Translations under genes and position numbers: made by a program
Source: Andrena cerasifolii
Taxonomy: Eukaryota; Arthropoda; Insecta; Hymenoptera; Andrenidae
Direction of reading: 5' to 3'
NCBI RefSeq assembly: GCF_050908995.1
Contig: NC_135123.1
Coordinates: forward strand, 5,828,001 to 5,892,000
DNA length: 64,000 nucleotides
Shown: positions 23,718 to 35,395 of the stretch, one piece after another
Position numbering within the stretch: the first letter of the stretch is position 1
How the letters are laid out: every line of letters begins with the position of its first letter
Notes under the pieces: generated by a model
The model's input: the letters and a program-made list of their open reading frames with translations, nothing else
Database searches by the model: none
What the model was told of the DNA's origin: nothing

Positions 23718-24419
23718 TTAAGGGGACTAAGCAGTCGAAAAATCGATTATTTTTATTGCATTTTGCGAAAGTACTATCTTTTCTGAATAAAATGCCGCTA
23801 GGTTTATAGTAAAATTCGCAAAATTGTAGATTTGGCAGCTAAAAATGTCAAGCGGCAACCTAGAGCGTCGCCTTTGCCTAGAAACTTTAAACGCGTTTTT
23901 CTCGAATTTTTTTTCTCTTAATTTTTTCCTGCTTGCGAACGAATTGAGGTTCAGATCTACTTGGAAAAATTACAGGATGTGTAAAACATGTGGCATTACG
24001 CGGGAAACCTCTTATAAGGTCCGTAAAAATTCGAGATTTTCATAAAAAAATCCGGTGACTTCTTAATTTTTTTTTTATGACATCCGGTGACTTCTTAATT
24101 TTTTTTATGAAAATCTCGAATTTTTACAGACCCTATAAGAGGTTTGCCCCGAAATGGCACATGTTTTGCACATCCTGTAATTTTTTCCAAGTCGATCTGA
24201 ACCTCAATTCGTTCGCAATCAGGAAAAAATTCGAGAAAAAAAATTCGAGAAAAACGCGTTTAAAGTTTCTGGGCAAATGCGACGTTTGACGTTTTTAGCT
24301 GCCAAATTTACAATTTTGCGAATTTTACTATAAACCAAGCAGCATTTTATTAAAAAAATATAGTACTTTCGGAAATGCAATAAACAAAAATCGATTTTTC
24401 GACTGCCTAGTCCTCTTAA
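23718..24419. mobile_element. TTAA-type fold-back element, 702 bp
   Basis: It is flanked by TTAA at both ends (23718-23721 and 24416-24419). The left end is TTAAGGGGACTAAGCAGTCG and the right end is CGACTGCCTAGTCCTCTTAA. The two halves are near-complete inverted copies of about 330 bp meeting near 24055-24085. There a CCGGTGACTTCTTAATT segment appears twice in direct orientation. The arms share AGATCTACTTGGAAAAATTA-type and AACGCGTTT blocks. No transposase is present. A single-arm relative lies at 50139-50489. Confidence 0.92.
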
Positions 24420-25340
24420 TGCCTTTAAAAAGACATTTACCATAAACAAAATTCGTCCCCTACCGATGCACAATTAATCCCCCCGTGCACCATCCTCTGC
24501 GTGGCAAACGCAGACGTTGCAATTCGTTCTCCGCGAATCCGAAACAGCCAATCATCGCGTGATGAGGCTAAAGCCGCGTCTCAGCCCTTGCAGCCTGCCG
24601 AACAAAGGGTAACAAGATGTAATTCTCGCGAAACTACGCAATCAGAGCCTCGAAGCAGGCCTCCGGAGTCAAAGCCTCGACATGGGAATCTCATCTCCGT
24701 CGAGTTTTCCGATGGGGCATGACCTTGGAATTGCCTGGTTATCATCGTAGGCGCAAAAGCTGCTGGGAATGGGCCTGCTATCTTTTTTTCTCCACCTGCT
24801 GGTCTTAATGTGTTTGGACGAGCCAGCCAGGGTAGGATGAAAGGGGTGTGTGTACGAGGTGGACGTATAATGGCATCGTCGAATGTTCTTTGTGCCCGGA
24901 CGCGAAAGGGACGAGCGCGGCAAAGGGCCTGGGAAAGGCTCGCGTCCTTTCTGGCGTGTAGCCAGTGCTACGTATTTCAATGCAAATTCAATCGAGCTCC
25001 GCTGAATTTTGCAACATGATCTCTCACGGGGGCCAGGGGGTGGCTGGGCGCTGGCAAGTGATTAATTCAGGGAAAGATTCGCATGGCAAAGGTGGCGGCG
25101 CAAGGGGTCTTTAAAGAAAAATTAATCCCGCGGAGGCTGCACTGATGCTTCTCATTGGAGGAAAGCCGTCGTGAGTCGTGCACATGGATCTGTGGAGGCT
25201 GTTGATTAATTTGCACGTAGGTGACGCCGGGGTGTCCTTTTGCAAAGGGACAGCCTTCTTAAGCTCCCAGCAAATCCTTACGCGACCATCTGGAATGCAA
25301 TGCTCTCTCTAAGTCGAAAGTGTAGTAGGCGTACTGGCAT
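24420..25340. other. Unrecognised noncoding sequence
   Basis: Moderately GC-rich with no defined feature. The short frames on both strands are not supported as genes. Confidence 0.5.
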
Positions 25341-25355
25341 TTAGGCAACGGGGGG

Positions 25356-25385
25356 ACCTATGGTGTGCGATGGGGCCCCATAGGT
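25356..25385. repeat. 8-bp-stem hairpin next to the tRNA-like sequence
   Basis: ACCTATGG (25356-25363) pairs with CCATAGGT (25378-25385). It lies directly upstream of the tRNA-like segment and may be part of the same SINE-like insertion. Confidence 0.5.
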
Positions 25386-25420
25386 GGCGTCCATTTATGA
25401 GGAGTTCGGAAGACGGGGAC

Positions 25421-25510
25421 CGCGGAGAGTCGGCGTAGCCGTGGTTGCAAACGCGACTGATGATCAGCACGCGGACGTCTCGGGTTCGATTCCCGGCGTC
25501 CGTGGCTCTC
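25421..25510 (+). mobile_element. tRNA-like sequence, SINE head or tRNA pseudogene
   Basis: GGTTCGATTCC (25483-25493) is a perfect RNA polymerase III B box, in a T-arm-like context where TCGGG and CCCGG flank the loop. A weak A-box-like GTAGCCGTGGTT lies near 25435-25446, giving about normal tRNA spacing. The outer acceptor stem does not pair well and the anticodon arm is unclear, so it is not a functional tRNA gene. A SINE head is the best reading, with an unknown body possibly running to about 25700. A decayed tRNA gene is the alternative. Confidence 0.6.
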
Positions 25511-26157
25511 TTCTTCCGACTCCTACAAATGGAAACGTTGCAAGTCTCCAGGAAGGGACCACATAATTCTGAATCCATTGCCATGACTGGTAGCTCACGA
25601 CCAGAAGGATCCCGACTATGCCCGTAGGCGCGGGCACGCGAACAGCCTTCTACCCGAATTTGAATATAAATTCGCAGGTTAACGAACCCGGTGTTCTCTC
25701 GAGGCTAGCCTAAGAGGTTTCGAGATGCGATCGGGCACGCTGTAATTCACGGCTCTAAACCGTGTAAGACGATAAAACCACCCCTCCCAATGGCTTTATA
25801 CTCCCTCGCAAAGAAACCGACGGGAGGAATTCCAGGCCGACGCCAGGGGTTCTCCTCGGTGCAAATAGGAAAATCTGCATGAATGCGTTCCCGTCGAGTC
25901 GTTTGGGAACGGTAAGGCGAGAGCAACCGGCGCTCTCGGCCGAATAAATTCCATCGAAACCGTCACACACGTCCCCACTTTGCCGCGCTCTATTTCTCAA
26001 CCGACACGCGATTATTGGCTGCCGATTAGAAAGGAGTTTGCTGTTGCTGTCGGGGACGTTTTGTAATACGATTGCTTAATGGATAATTAAGTTCCTGGCT
26101 CGGATTTACGGCTCAAGCTCAGGGGAACCTGCCGCGGCGTCGGGGCAAACAGTTCTG
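25511..26157. other. Unrecognised sequence, possibly SINE body in part
   Basis: No poly-A or simple-repeat tail could be found to close the SINE candidate. GC-rich sequence follows without a supported gene. Confidence 0.4.
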
Positions 26158-26891
26158 TTAAGGGGTTATGCCTAGTCAGGCGGTCGAAAAGGGGCGAATA
26201 TTTGTGAATTTTTTTTGAAGAAGCAGAAGCGTATATTTTTACAGAACTTTTAGCGCTTAAAAGAGCAACGTTTAAAGAATATTTGGTAATTTTTTCGTAG
26301 AAAAATATTTACGTTTATAATGAAATAACAAGCGACATCCAAGAAGCATTTTTAAAAATTTAGTTTTGCGGTGAGCACTGCCATTCGGAACCAGATTATC
26401 TAAAATTAAAAAACAAAAAAGCTTTCGACATTATATTAATGTGTCCTGAGGTTAACGGAGAGAATTTTCCGAAATATTAAGTTAAAACAAAATGGCGGCT
26501 AGTTAAAGTTGAAATCTTGACTTTTCGTGCAAAAATCAACTATAAATATCCACCATTTTGTTTTAAATTAATATTTCGGAAAATTCTCTCCGTCAACCTG
26601 AGGATACATTAATATACTAACGAAATCATTTTTGTGTTTTTGATTTTAGACAATCTGGTTCCGAATGACAGTGCTCACCGCAGAAGCAAATTTTTAAAAA
26701 TGCTTCTTGGATGTCGCTTCTTACTTTATTATAAACGTAAATATTTTTCTACGAAAAAATTACCAAATGTTCTTTAAATGTTACTCTTTTAATCGCACAA
26801 AGTTCTGTAAAAATATATGCTTCCGCTTCTTCAACAAAAATTCACAAATATTTGCCTCTTTTCGACCACCTGACTAGGCATAACCCCTTAA
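26158..26891. mobile_element. TTAA-type fold-back element, 734 bp
   Basis: It is flanked by TTAA (26158-26161 and 26888-26891). The left end is TTAAGGGGTTATGCCTAGTC and the right end is GACTAGGCATAACCCCTTAA. The two ~350-bp arms are inverted copies around a centre near 26520. Shared blocks include GCGGTGAGCACTGCCATTCG and AATTTTCCGAAATATTAA. No coding capacity. It is close, about 90% by eye, to the copy at 30489-31219 and more distant from the one at 16569. Confidence 0.95.
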
Positions 26892-28445
26892 TGAAGCTAA
26901 TCGAGGGAATAGATAGATACCCACATGATTCAGCTGATGAAATTACGCAATCTTCTATAATCGAAGAGTCCGCGTAGAAAACACTGTAAACGCCAAAAAT
27001 CAAATTCCATACTATAGTGTTACCATTGGCACGTAGAACATCTTCCAAAAAATCCTTTTCTTCAATTTTGGCACTTGCAGTATTTTCTACAAGGACACTT
27101 CAATTCTTGGCAAATTTACTAATTTTTTGGTGGCTTATTAGACATCCTATAGTAAGAGTAAAATAAACGAAATATTCTATCACGCTAAATAAATAATAGG
27201 TAATTTTATTAGAAGGTGTTGAGATAGTATAATATTTCGTTTACGTGTTGCGAGGAATAATTAGAGTAGGTATGATAAACAGAGTCTTGGTCGTGAATAT
27301 TATTCACAGCTAGGTTTACAAAATTCCTCGCGCAATTGCGGGGTTCGAAGAACGTCCCCACTATCAGTTGAGCCTCGAACGCCGTGTTGATAAGTTTACA
27401 TCGCGCGTCGTGTGTTTGGGTATAGCGCTCCGCAGTGCTCGCGGATTTCAAGGCTCGATTTTAACAGCAACGCTCCTGTTTCCTTCACTTTCGGTCGTTT
27501 AACGTCGTAATGAATTATTCTACACGGTGCGGTGATTTGCATTTTACATTCTATTCGCGGAGCCGCATAGTGGTTCGAGGAATATCGTGACTTCGTGTTT
27601 CGCGTTTTTTCGGCTGGATTATTCTGATTTCGTGTCGTGGCCGCTACATTTGCGAGGCGTCATCGGTAGCTGAATTTCCTGAGGACCTTTGACCGTTACT
27701 TCTGCTGCAGCAGGTAGGAAATATAACTTCCAATTTGCTGGGTAATTTGTGTACACATTTTAACTCTACTTCCGAGAGAAATTTTAATACTGTGTTTGAG
27801 AAGTTAATGAACTCTGAGCACTCGTTAAGATAATTAGGTGCCCTTTTTTCTTGATTTATAAATCGAATCACTGATTTCGGAAATTTCGCGATTTTCGACC
27901 TTATTCTGCGATCTTTAACCGTGCATAATTCAGAGCAACCGATTTTGACGAAATTTTAGGCATGTATACAAGTTACTTCAATCTACAAATGGATTTTTTT
28001 TTAATTTTCATTACAGGCTCACAAGAAAAGTTTAAAAAAGACCTTTACTATTTTTCTGCTACTCCGACCAATTGCATCTTTTTTTCAAAACAACGAATCA
28101 CGTCACTTAGCAAACTAATCCTTCTAGCTTCTAAAAAAAAAACTCATGTCATTTGGACCAATTCTAAAAGAGTTATGCGATTTTAAAGAGTGTCCGAATA
28201 TTTTCGTTACTCACTGTATGTATGTTAGTATGTATTATGTTTGTCCGCGAATTTCTCCGTAACTACTGGACCTATTTTTGTGAAACTTATTGCATTTAGT
28301 TTAACTTTAATCAACTTAGGTAACGGAGGAAGAATTATGAAAATCGGATAAGTAGCTTTAAAGTTACACCAAAAATAAGAAATCTGTTTCATTAACCGAC
28401 TTCATTATTTAAATAAGTGTAGTTATATAACTTAAATAATTAAAA
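26892..28445. other. Unrecognised noncoding sequence, AT-rich
   Basis: No gene, RNA or defined repeat is visible. Confidence 0.5.
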
Positions 28446-28449
28446 AGTA

Positions 28450-28680
28450 CAAACTAAAAAATTTAAAAAACTTAAAACCGACTTAAAAAAAATGAAATTG
28501 CGCTAAAAAGTAACAAATAATTTTGTTTCTTATTTAATCTACCACTCTCAATTTTTTTAAGTTGGCGTCAAGCGACATAAAAAATTTGAGAGTTGTAGAT
28601 TAAATAAGGAACAAAATTATTTTTTACTTTTTAGCACATTTTTTTTGTTTGAAGTCGGTTTTAATTTTTTGTAAAATTTG
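28450..28680. mobile_element. Small AT-rich fold-back element
   Basis: Left-arm sequence (AAAACCGACTT, GCTAAAAAGTAACAAATAAT, TTATTTAATCTACCACTCTC) recurs as its reverse complement in the right arm. The centre is near 28568. Stem identity is high over about 110 bp per arm. Terminal bases and target duplication are not clear. Confidence 0.8.
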
Positions 28681-28820
28681 TTCGCTTCTTTGATTGCACG
28701 GGATAATGGCACGTGGGTAAGGGTGCGTTTATGTTGGAGCTGCGATAGAAACTATAAGGGCGTCGATCAGACGGTGATAATTAACTATATCCTTAATTAA
28801 AACTCGTATTTTATTTCAGC

Positions 28821-29053
28821 CCACTTTACCCCAAATAGTAGCTCACTATATATGGGGTAAAGTGGTTGTTTTGGCACTTTCTTTTCAAGTTGAATTTTAA
28901 TATACTTTAAGTTTATTTAAAATATTGCTATTCGTAATTTATCAATAGTAATGTTCAAATTGTATTATAAATCTATTTCCACACATTTTTATTGAAAGGG
29001 AAAAATTTTATTCGACTTCAAATTTCGCGTCACTTTGCCCCGGTTTCCCCTAC
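28821..29053. mobile_element. GGGGTAAAGTGG / TAGGGGAAACCGGGG element remnant
   Basis: CCACTTTACCCCA (28821-28833) pairs perfectly with TGGGGTAAAGTGG (28853-28865). The CACTTTGCCCCGGTTTCCCC motif ending at about 29051 is an inverted relative of the same terminal sequence. Short TIR repeats beginning TAGGG/GGGG and containing GGGGCAAAGTGG-type ends fit this pattern. Boundaries are approximate. Confidence 0.5.
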
Positions 29054-29648
29054 ATCGGAAAATGTCTACGCAGTAAGCGTAAACATTGTGTTGTATTTAA
29101 TTGAACGGCTACTTCGTCTCAAAACTGATCTAAAACGAATCTCTTACGGTCACTGTTACGGTGAAAATCTGTTATGTACCAACGATGAAAACAGCGATAA
29201 AAGCGAAGGAAAAGTAATATTTGGTTCTTGACGCTTGTATCGTTGGTCATCTATTAAGCGTATCTCTCACGCTGCTTCAATGTAAACATTTCCATTATAA
29301 AACTATAAAATGCATTTCTACGCTTCACTCTCGCATAAACGTACCCTAATCGCAATAAACGATGGGAGAACCTTCATACGTAAGACACTGACTCCTGGTG
29401 CAACGCGTTTTCGCCTAACCACGTGGCTCTCCATCGTTCGGAACGAAATCGCGCGGTTCAATTTCACGGGTCAGGGGTCGCCACGCGTGTGAAATTTTCC
29501 ACCGATATATCGACGCGCCCCCGGAAGACGAGGCACATCGTTCGCGGAAAAGTGCACTCCATACAGCTAGGTACTCGGATAATTTTAATAATTTCCTCCG
29601 AATTTACCGTCGACTTAGAACACGTGAAAGAGCCACTTTGAACCGTAG
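29054..29648. other. Unrecognised noncoding sequence
   Basis: No gene or defined repeat is recognised. Short frames are present without support. Confidence 0.5.
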
Positions 29649-29858
29649 TAGGGTAAACGCACCAATAAATGAACACTTAAGGCTAATGAATGAACGCTTT
29701 TATATAATTATGTGCTGCAAAAATTATTTGGGTATGAAGCAAGAAATTAAAAGAAGTGTGTAATTAATTAGTTGCTTATTTTAATAAGTTATTTTACTCA
29801 TTTTAATATAAAATGTCCATTAACTGGTACGTGTTCATTTACTGGTACATCCACCCTA
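29649..29858. mobile_element. TA-flanked MITE, 210 bp
   Basis: The left end TAGGGTAAACGCACCAATAA and the right end ending GTACATCCACCCTA are inverted repeats, about 21 of 26 positions inside the terminal TA. TGAACAC/GTGTTCA blocks mark the inner ends. TA dinucleotides at both borders fit a Tc1/mariner-style target, although that is an inference from very little sequence. No coding capacity. Confidence 0.7.
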
Positions 29859-30488
29859 TCCGTGGTGGGAGCGACAACAAAGTTGAAAAGAGTAAAAAGC
29901 ACAGAAGGTAGTCTGCTAGATGATTCTCACGCCTGAATTTTGTTTTGAATTTGAGTAGTCTCCAAACAGCTGTGAGCGTAACTTCCAAACAAAGAATCGA
30001 AAATGAAATTCTCCTACCAAAAGGAGCCTGCATTTTCGAGGAGAGTTGTCAATGTCGTACTGCTCACCACTTTCTCAACAATTAATGAATGTAAACAACC
30101 CAAAATTATAAAAATATCAAGTAAATGCGAAATGAAAAATACAAACAAAATCTATCGAGCTTCTGCCCTATTTTACGGGGGCTACAAACATTTAATAAAC
30201 TCAGGTATGATTGATGGTACCTAACTTTTTACCAGTTTATTTCTTTATTTGGTATTGACACTATTTTTAGAAGAGCTGCGATTTTGGAAACCAAGGGGTA
30301 CGATTTAGGAGCCCGGTTGCCTAAATCGTACCTGTCACAGTATGTCACGAAAAGATTAATAACAAATCAATTAGTTCTGAACGAAAGCTTAAACATCTAA
30401 TAGCAGGTGGCTAAAAGGTGAAGCTACAATATCCAATATTAATTTGCGTACAAATTAGTGCCAAGTACGAAACATAACGTAAAATATC
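29859..30488. other. Unrecognised AT-rich sequence with one perfect hairpin
   Basis: Apart from the hairpin listed separately, no feature could be supported. Confidence 0.5.
30297..30332. repeat. Perfect 13-bp-stem hairpin
   Basis: GGTACGATTTAGG (30297-30309) pairs perfectly with CCTAAATCGTACC (30320-30332) across a 10-nt loop. The stem is too short for a microRNA precursor. In a eukaryote it has no terminator meaning. It may be a remnant of a fold-back element. Confidence 0.8.
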
Positions 30489-31219
30489 TTAGGGGGTTGC
30501 ACCTAGTCAGGCGGCCGGAAAGAGGCGAGTATTTGTGAATTTTTTTTGAAGAAGCGGAAGCGTATATTTTTACAGAACTTCTTGCGCTTAAAAGAGCAAC
30601 ATTTAAAGAACATTTGGTAATTTTATCGTAGAAAAATATTTAATTTTATAATAAAATAACAAGCGACATCCAAGAAGCATTTTTAAAAATTTAGTTTTGC
30701 GGTGAGCACTGCCATTCGGAACCAGATTATCTAAAATAAAAAAACAAAAAAGATTTCTTTAGTATATTAATGTATCCTCGGGTTAACGGAGAGAATTTTC
30801 CGAAATATTAATTTAAAACAAAATGGTGGCTATTTAAAGTTGATTTTTGCACGAAATCAAGATTTCAACTTTAGATAGCCGCCATTTCGTTTTAAATTAA
30901 TATTTCGGAAAATTCTCTCCGTTAACCTGAGGACACATTAATATACTAACGAAATCTTTTTTGTTTTTTGATTTTAGATAATCTGGTTCCGAATGGCAGT
31001 GCTCACCGCAAAACGAAATTTTTAAAAATGCTTCTTGGATGTCGCTTGTTATTTTATTATAAACTTAAATATTTTTCTACGAAAAAATTACCAAATATTC
31101 TTTAAATGTTGCTCTTTTAATTGCAAAAACTTCTGTAAGAATATATGCTTCCACTTTTTCAAAAAAAAATCACAAACATTCGCCTCTTTTCGGCCGCCTG
31201 ACTAGGTGTAACCCCTTAA
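30489..31219. mobile_element. TTAA-type fold-back element, 731 bp, second close copy
   Basis: The left border is TTAGGGGGTTGCACCTAGTC (the duplicated TTAA is mutated to TTAG at 30489-30492). The right border is GACTAGGTGTAACCCCTTAA, with TTAA at 31216-31219. The arms are inverted copies centred near 30850. Sequence is nearly collinear with the element at 26158. No transposase. Confidence 0.95.
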
Positions 31220-34200
31220 GTGGCACGATATCTCCAAGCCTCCCCTATTCGCGGACACCTTTGACACTCGAGACGCTCTCAGACCGGAGTCAGCAATGGT
31301 CGCTGTTGCGTTTCAAGTAAAGAGAATAATCGCGTGATCATTCGGCGACTAAGTAGTCCCCCCAAGCTCTCTGCGTTCCCCCGTGGATCGATGAGAATCG
31401 GGCTCTTGTGGCCAAAGGATCACAATTTACAACGGTCGAGCATTCCGTGGGCCGATTAACAACTCCTCTGACGAATCTGTGATCGCGTGGCACGGGAATC
31501 GGCGGGGTCGTAACGAGCAAGCTTGCTAGTCGAGTTCGGGGCGAAATTCGCGATCATGCGGCCCTCTGCTACCCTTCGCAACTCACCCCCGCCATACCTT
31601 TCCCTTCCGCCACCTTTCCTTATTTTCTAATTCACCATTCCGCATAGCTTTCGCGTGCACAGCAGGAATCGATCGAGCCTCCCTTTCTCCCTTTCATTTT
31701 TCTCATTCCGTTTGTTTCCCTTTTAGCCGCGGAAGGGCTTAGAGGACTCCCGGGCGCAGCTTAAAGCGTTACACGCTCGTGTCCGCTCGCTTGCGATCGA
31801 AAGCACTCGCGAGACTCCCTTCCCATTGTCTGCTTCTCCCCTGCCGGTTGCCGCACGGGGTCAATCTCTGCCGGTTATTTATTTTTCATTCTAATGAAAC
31901 GAGGAGGATGCTGGAGATCGCGTGCCGGCTTTCGCCTCGCTCCGCGCGCGTTCGTTCTGTCTGGTCACCGTCCGGCAGAGCGCGATGATAGCGCGCGGAA
32001 ATTAACGATAGAGCTCCGGTGAATTGTAGGTTCCAAAGATCGTACGTGGCTGTAGCCCGCGGTATATATTTCGGATGATTTATATCGGGCGAAAGGGAAC
32101 TCTCGTGTTCGAGCGAGCGGATCGCGGCGCGAGCACCGCGGGAAAAACTAAATTGAAAGTGTGCAGTGCTCTCCTCGTATTGTGTAAAGCGACTGATTTA
32201 CGGAATTCCCGCTGGTGATCGATGGCCAGGGAATCTGGCAAGATTTTTCATGATGTGCTTGCATAATTCAATGCAATTTAGGATCGACGTAGATTCCCTG
32301 CACCCTGCAAACAGGCAGCGTGAAATATCGCGGAAGATATGATCGAGAGGGGCGTCGAATTCGACAGGTGTGCGGGTCGCGATTCTCACCCCCGCCCGGC
32401 CCCCTCTCACCCTCTATTCTTTAACGTTCGAGTTAATCCCGCCGCCGCGCAGTTTGGCACGTCGTTAGCATAATTAGCCGCCGGGTAATTTCTGCTCGAC
32501 ACTTATTTCCATGAAATTCCACTCTAAGTCCCTGCATATCTGACTTTCATTTCGTTGTCAAACACCGGCCGAAATCTCGTCACCCCTTTCATCTTCGGAC
32601 ACTGATATAATCAATACAATACGCGTCGTAGTGAAACCATTCTAATTACTTCGATAACAGGAAGCGGAATCGCAACGATAACTTTCAGCGTCCGACAGTT
32701 TATTTGATCTGAAATTTCATCTGCAAGTATCGGTTGCTGAATTTTGCTGGCCAAACATTGCCGCAACATTGGAGAAACTTGATTCAGATTGTATCCAGTG
32801 GATTCTCGAACGCCGGGAGAGTTTATCGCCGCGGGATGAGCAGAGCTCGAAGCGACAAGGGTTGTCAGGCTGGATTTTTCAATCGGCGGGGGTTGTACAC
32901 TGTAGTTCGGGATCAATCGACTCAGATCGCGATAGAAATTTGGACGGGCGGGGGGACGCATCCGCGGATATTCCGCGAAGGAGGGAACGATATCCGTGGC
33001 GCGTGTATAAAGGCAACTGTGTCGGACAGGGCGGCCCCCGTAGGATTTATGCCCGTATAGAATTGCAGTTCAGCGTCTGCCGCGACGGTGATTTACTTTG
33101 CATCGCAGGGCGAGAGAATTTACAGCCGCCCGAAATACCTATTCTCCAGATTGACCTTCAAAATCGAGCCCCGACGCGTATTGATTGATAAGCAATAACT
33201 CCGTGCCGGCGCCCCGAACCGTCGTCAAATATTTGATCGCCTGTTTGCGCAAGCGGGGGATTTCGGAAAGCGTTCGTACGAAAACAAAGCGTGGAAATCG
33301 ATACACGTCCCAACGATACGAGACAATTTCGGTGGTATCTTCACGAGCTTCTGAACGATTCTCGATCCGCTCCACTCATAAATTCTCCCGCCACCTGCGC
33401 ACCCCTGTGCAACTAAATTCCCCGTGATCGTAGCTCCTCCAAAGTATCGGTTTTTAAGTGCAATTCAATTGGCGGATGTTGGGTACAGAAGCGATCAGCT
33501 GCGACTCGTTAAAGAATAGATTGGCGACAGTTTCGATGTCGACCAGTTCGTGGTCGATCAAGTCCCCGCGGATTTCATTGCGAAATAACTACAAGCTCTT
33601 TAGCGGAGGGGAAGGAGGAGCTAGAACGCGCTTGCTATTCATGCAGATCCACAGGCAAGATCAAAGAGGATCTCGCCCAGATGGCGAGCAGCTCCCATCT
33701 CGTTCGCGTTTGTTTGGAAAGCCACGCTGATCAAAATGTCCCGGTTTTAAAGTGCGCTCGTGAATGAAATCTGACTAGCTGGACCATGGACACAATTGGC
33801 ACGCCCCGGGGGTAGTTAACGCCGTAAAGACTGCTACGAAGTTCGGTGGAACTAAACGTTCCTGTTCAAGGAGCTTGGAAGCAGCCGGCCTGGCTAAACC
33901 GTAGGCGAAGGAGATTCTGCTTTAATTGGAAAAAAAGGGGGCGAAGTATAATTTCTCTTTTCGGTCCCAAGCCCGGCATTCTCCTTCGCTCTCTCCTCCG
34001 CGCTGCCTCCTCGCCTGTGTCTGCTAGCCACGGGTGCCTGTCGAGGAAGTATTTGCAGGCGACTGTACAGAAACCCAATTTAGTCTGCGGTCGACTAATC
34101 CTATCCTACTACATACCATCAGTCGATAGCTCCGGGGCTGAAGCTGCTCTCGCCCCCAGCTTCGCCGTTCTTTCCCGGCCCCTCCGTCTTCGTCTGCTCT

Positions 34201-34660
34201 GTTTGTTCCGTCTGCTCCCGGGGAACTGTCCGAAACCGGTTCGATTTGCTGCGGGGGCCACGCTTTTCGCGGAAAGGAAGTCACGGCTCCTTCTGCTCGT
34301 ACCTCCGCCGCGGGGATCCTGAAGGGGCGTCGGGAAGTTTTGAGAAATCCGCGCGATAAGGGTGGGTGGCGGGGTTATTGGACCGAATAGTTTGCAAGAT
34401 TTGGGAGATCGAATGTTGCGGGATTAATGGACTCCATCACTCGTGCTCCAGTAGACTCGGGGAATGGATTATTAGAAAATTCGGGGACGGGGTTGTTAGG
34501 CATTCTGCATATGGTAAATCTGGTGTTAGATATTTCTGCGTCGCTGTAATCGCTTAGGAAAGGTATGTTTAATTTTACTCTGGGGTGAAGCTAGGTAATA
34601 GGGCGGAGCGGAAAATTTAAATTTGAATTTTCAGTTGGCCTGGGGGCGGGACAGTTGTCT
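31220..34660. other. Unrecognised noncoding sequence
   Basis: GC-rich and CpG-containing, with many overlapping frames of 60-160 codons on both strands. The longest are 33846-34322 (+) and 32769-33188 (+). None shows a domain, a protein-like composition or a clean pair of splice sites. No mobile-element ends were found. Confidence 0.5.
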
Positions 34661-34664
34661 TTTG

Positions 34665-35395
34665 ATTAACTAGACACAGCTGTAAAAATATTTTGGAAAA
34701 ATATTCATGTCTGCAGGCTCCTTTTTCTCCTAAAAATGATCATATAATCATATAATCGTTTTTAGGAGAATAAGATGAAAATGATCATATAATCATATAA
34801 TTAACCAAACATAACTGTAAAAAATTTTTGGAAAAATATTTATGTCTTCAGGTTCCTTTTTCTCCTAAAAATGATCATATAATCATATAACTGTAATAAA
34901 AATTTGGAAAAATATTCATGTCTGCAGGCTCCTTTTTCTCCTAAAAATGATCATATAATCATTTTTAGGAGAAGAAGATGAAAATGATCATATAATCATA
35001 TGATTATATAATCATTTTTAGGAGAAGATGAAAATGATCATATAATCATATAATCATTTTTAGGAGAAGAAGATGAAAATGATCATATAATCATATAATT
35101 AACCAAACATAACTGTAAAAAATAATTGGAAAAATATTCATGTCTGCAGGTTCCTTTTTCTCCTAAAAATGATTATATAATCATACTATATAGGCAAAAA
35201 TTTCAATTTGAATTCTCACTTGACCTGGGTGCGGGATAGTTGTCTTTTGATTAACCAAACATAACTGTAAAAAAAATTTGGAAAAATATTCATGTCTGCA
35301 GGCTCCTTTTTCTCCTAAAAATGATTATATGATTATATGATCATTTTCATTTTTTTCTCCTAAAAATGATTATAGTGTTAAAAATGGGGCGTATT
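34665..35395. repeat. ATGATCATATAATCAT repeat block
   Basis: A segment holding AACTGTAAAAAATTTTTGGA, ATATTCATGTCTGCAGG and TTTTTCTCCTAAAAATGAT is repeated at least five times, complete or partial (near 34680, 34815, 34890, 35110 and 35260). Inverted AATCATTTTTAGGAGAAGA runs lie between copies. Two copies are preceded by the same GACAGTTGTCTTTTGATTAA-type sequence (about 34651 and 35228). Direct and inverted copies are mixed, so the block is both tandem and palindromic. Its origin is unknown. Confidence 0.85.

Noticed and set aside
30297..30332. Intrinsic terminator
   Set aside because: Eukaryotic context, no U-tract after the stem and no gene upstream.
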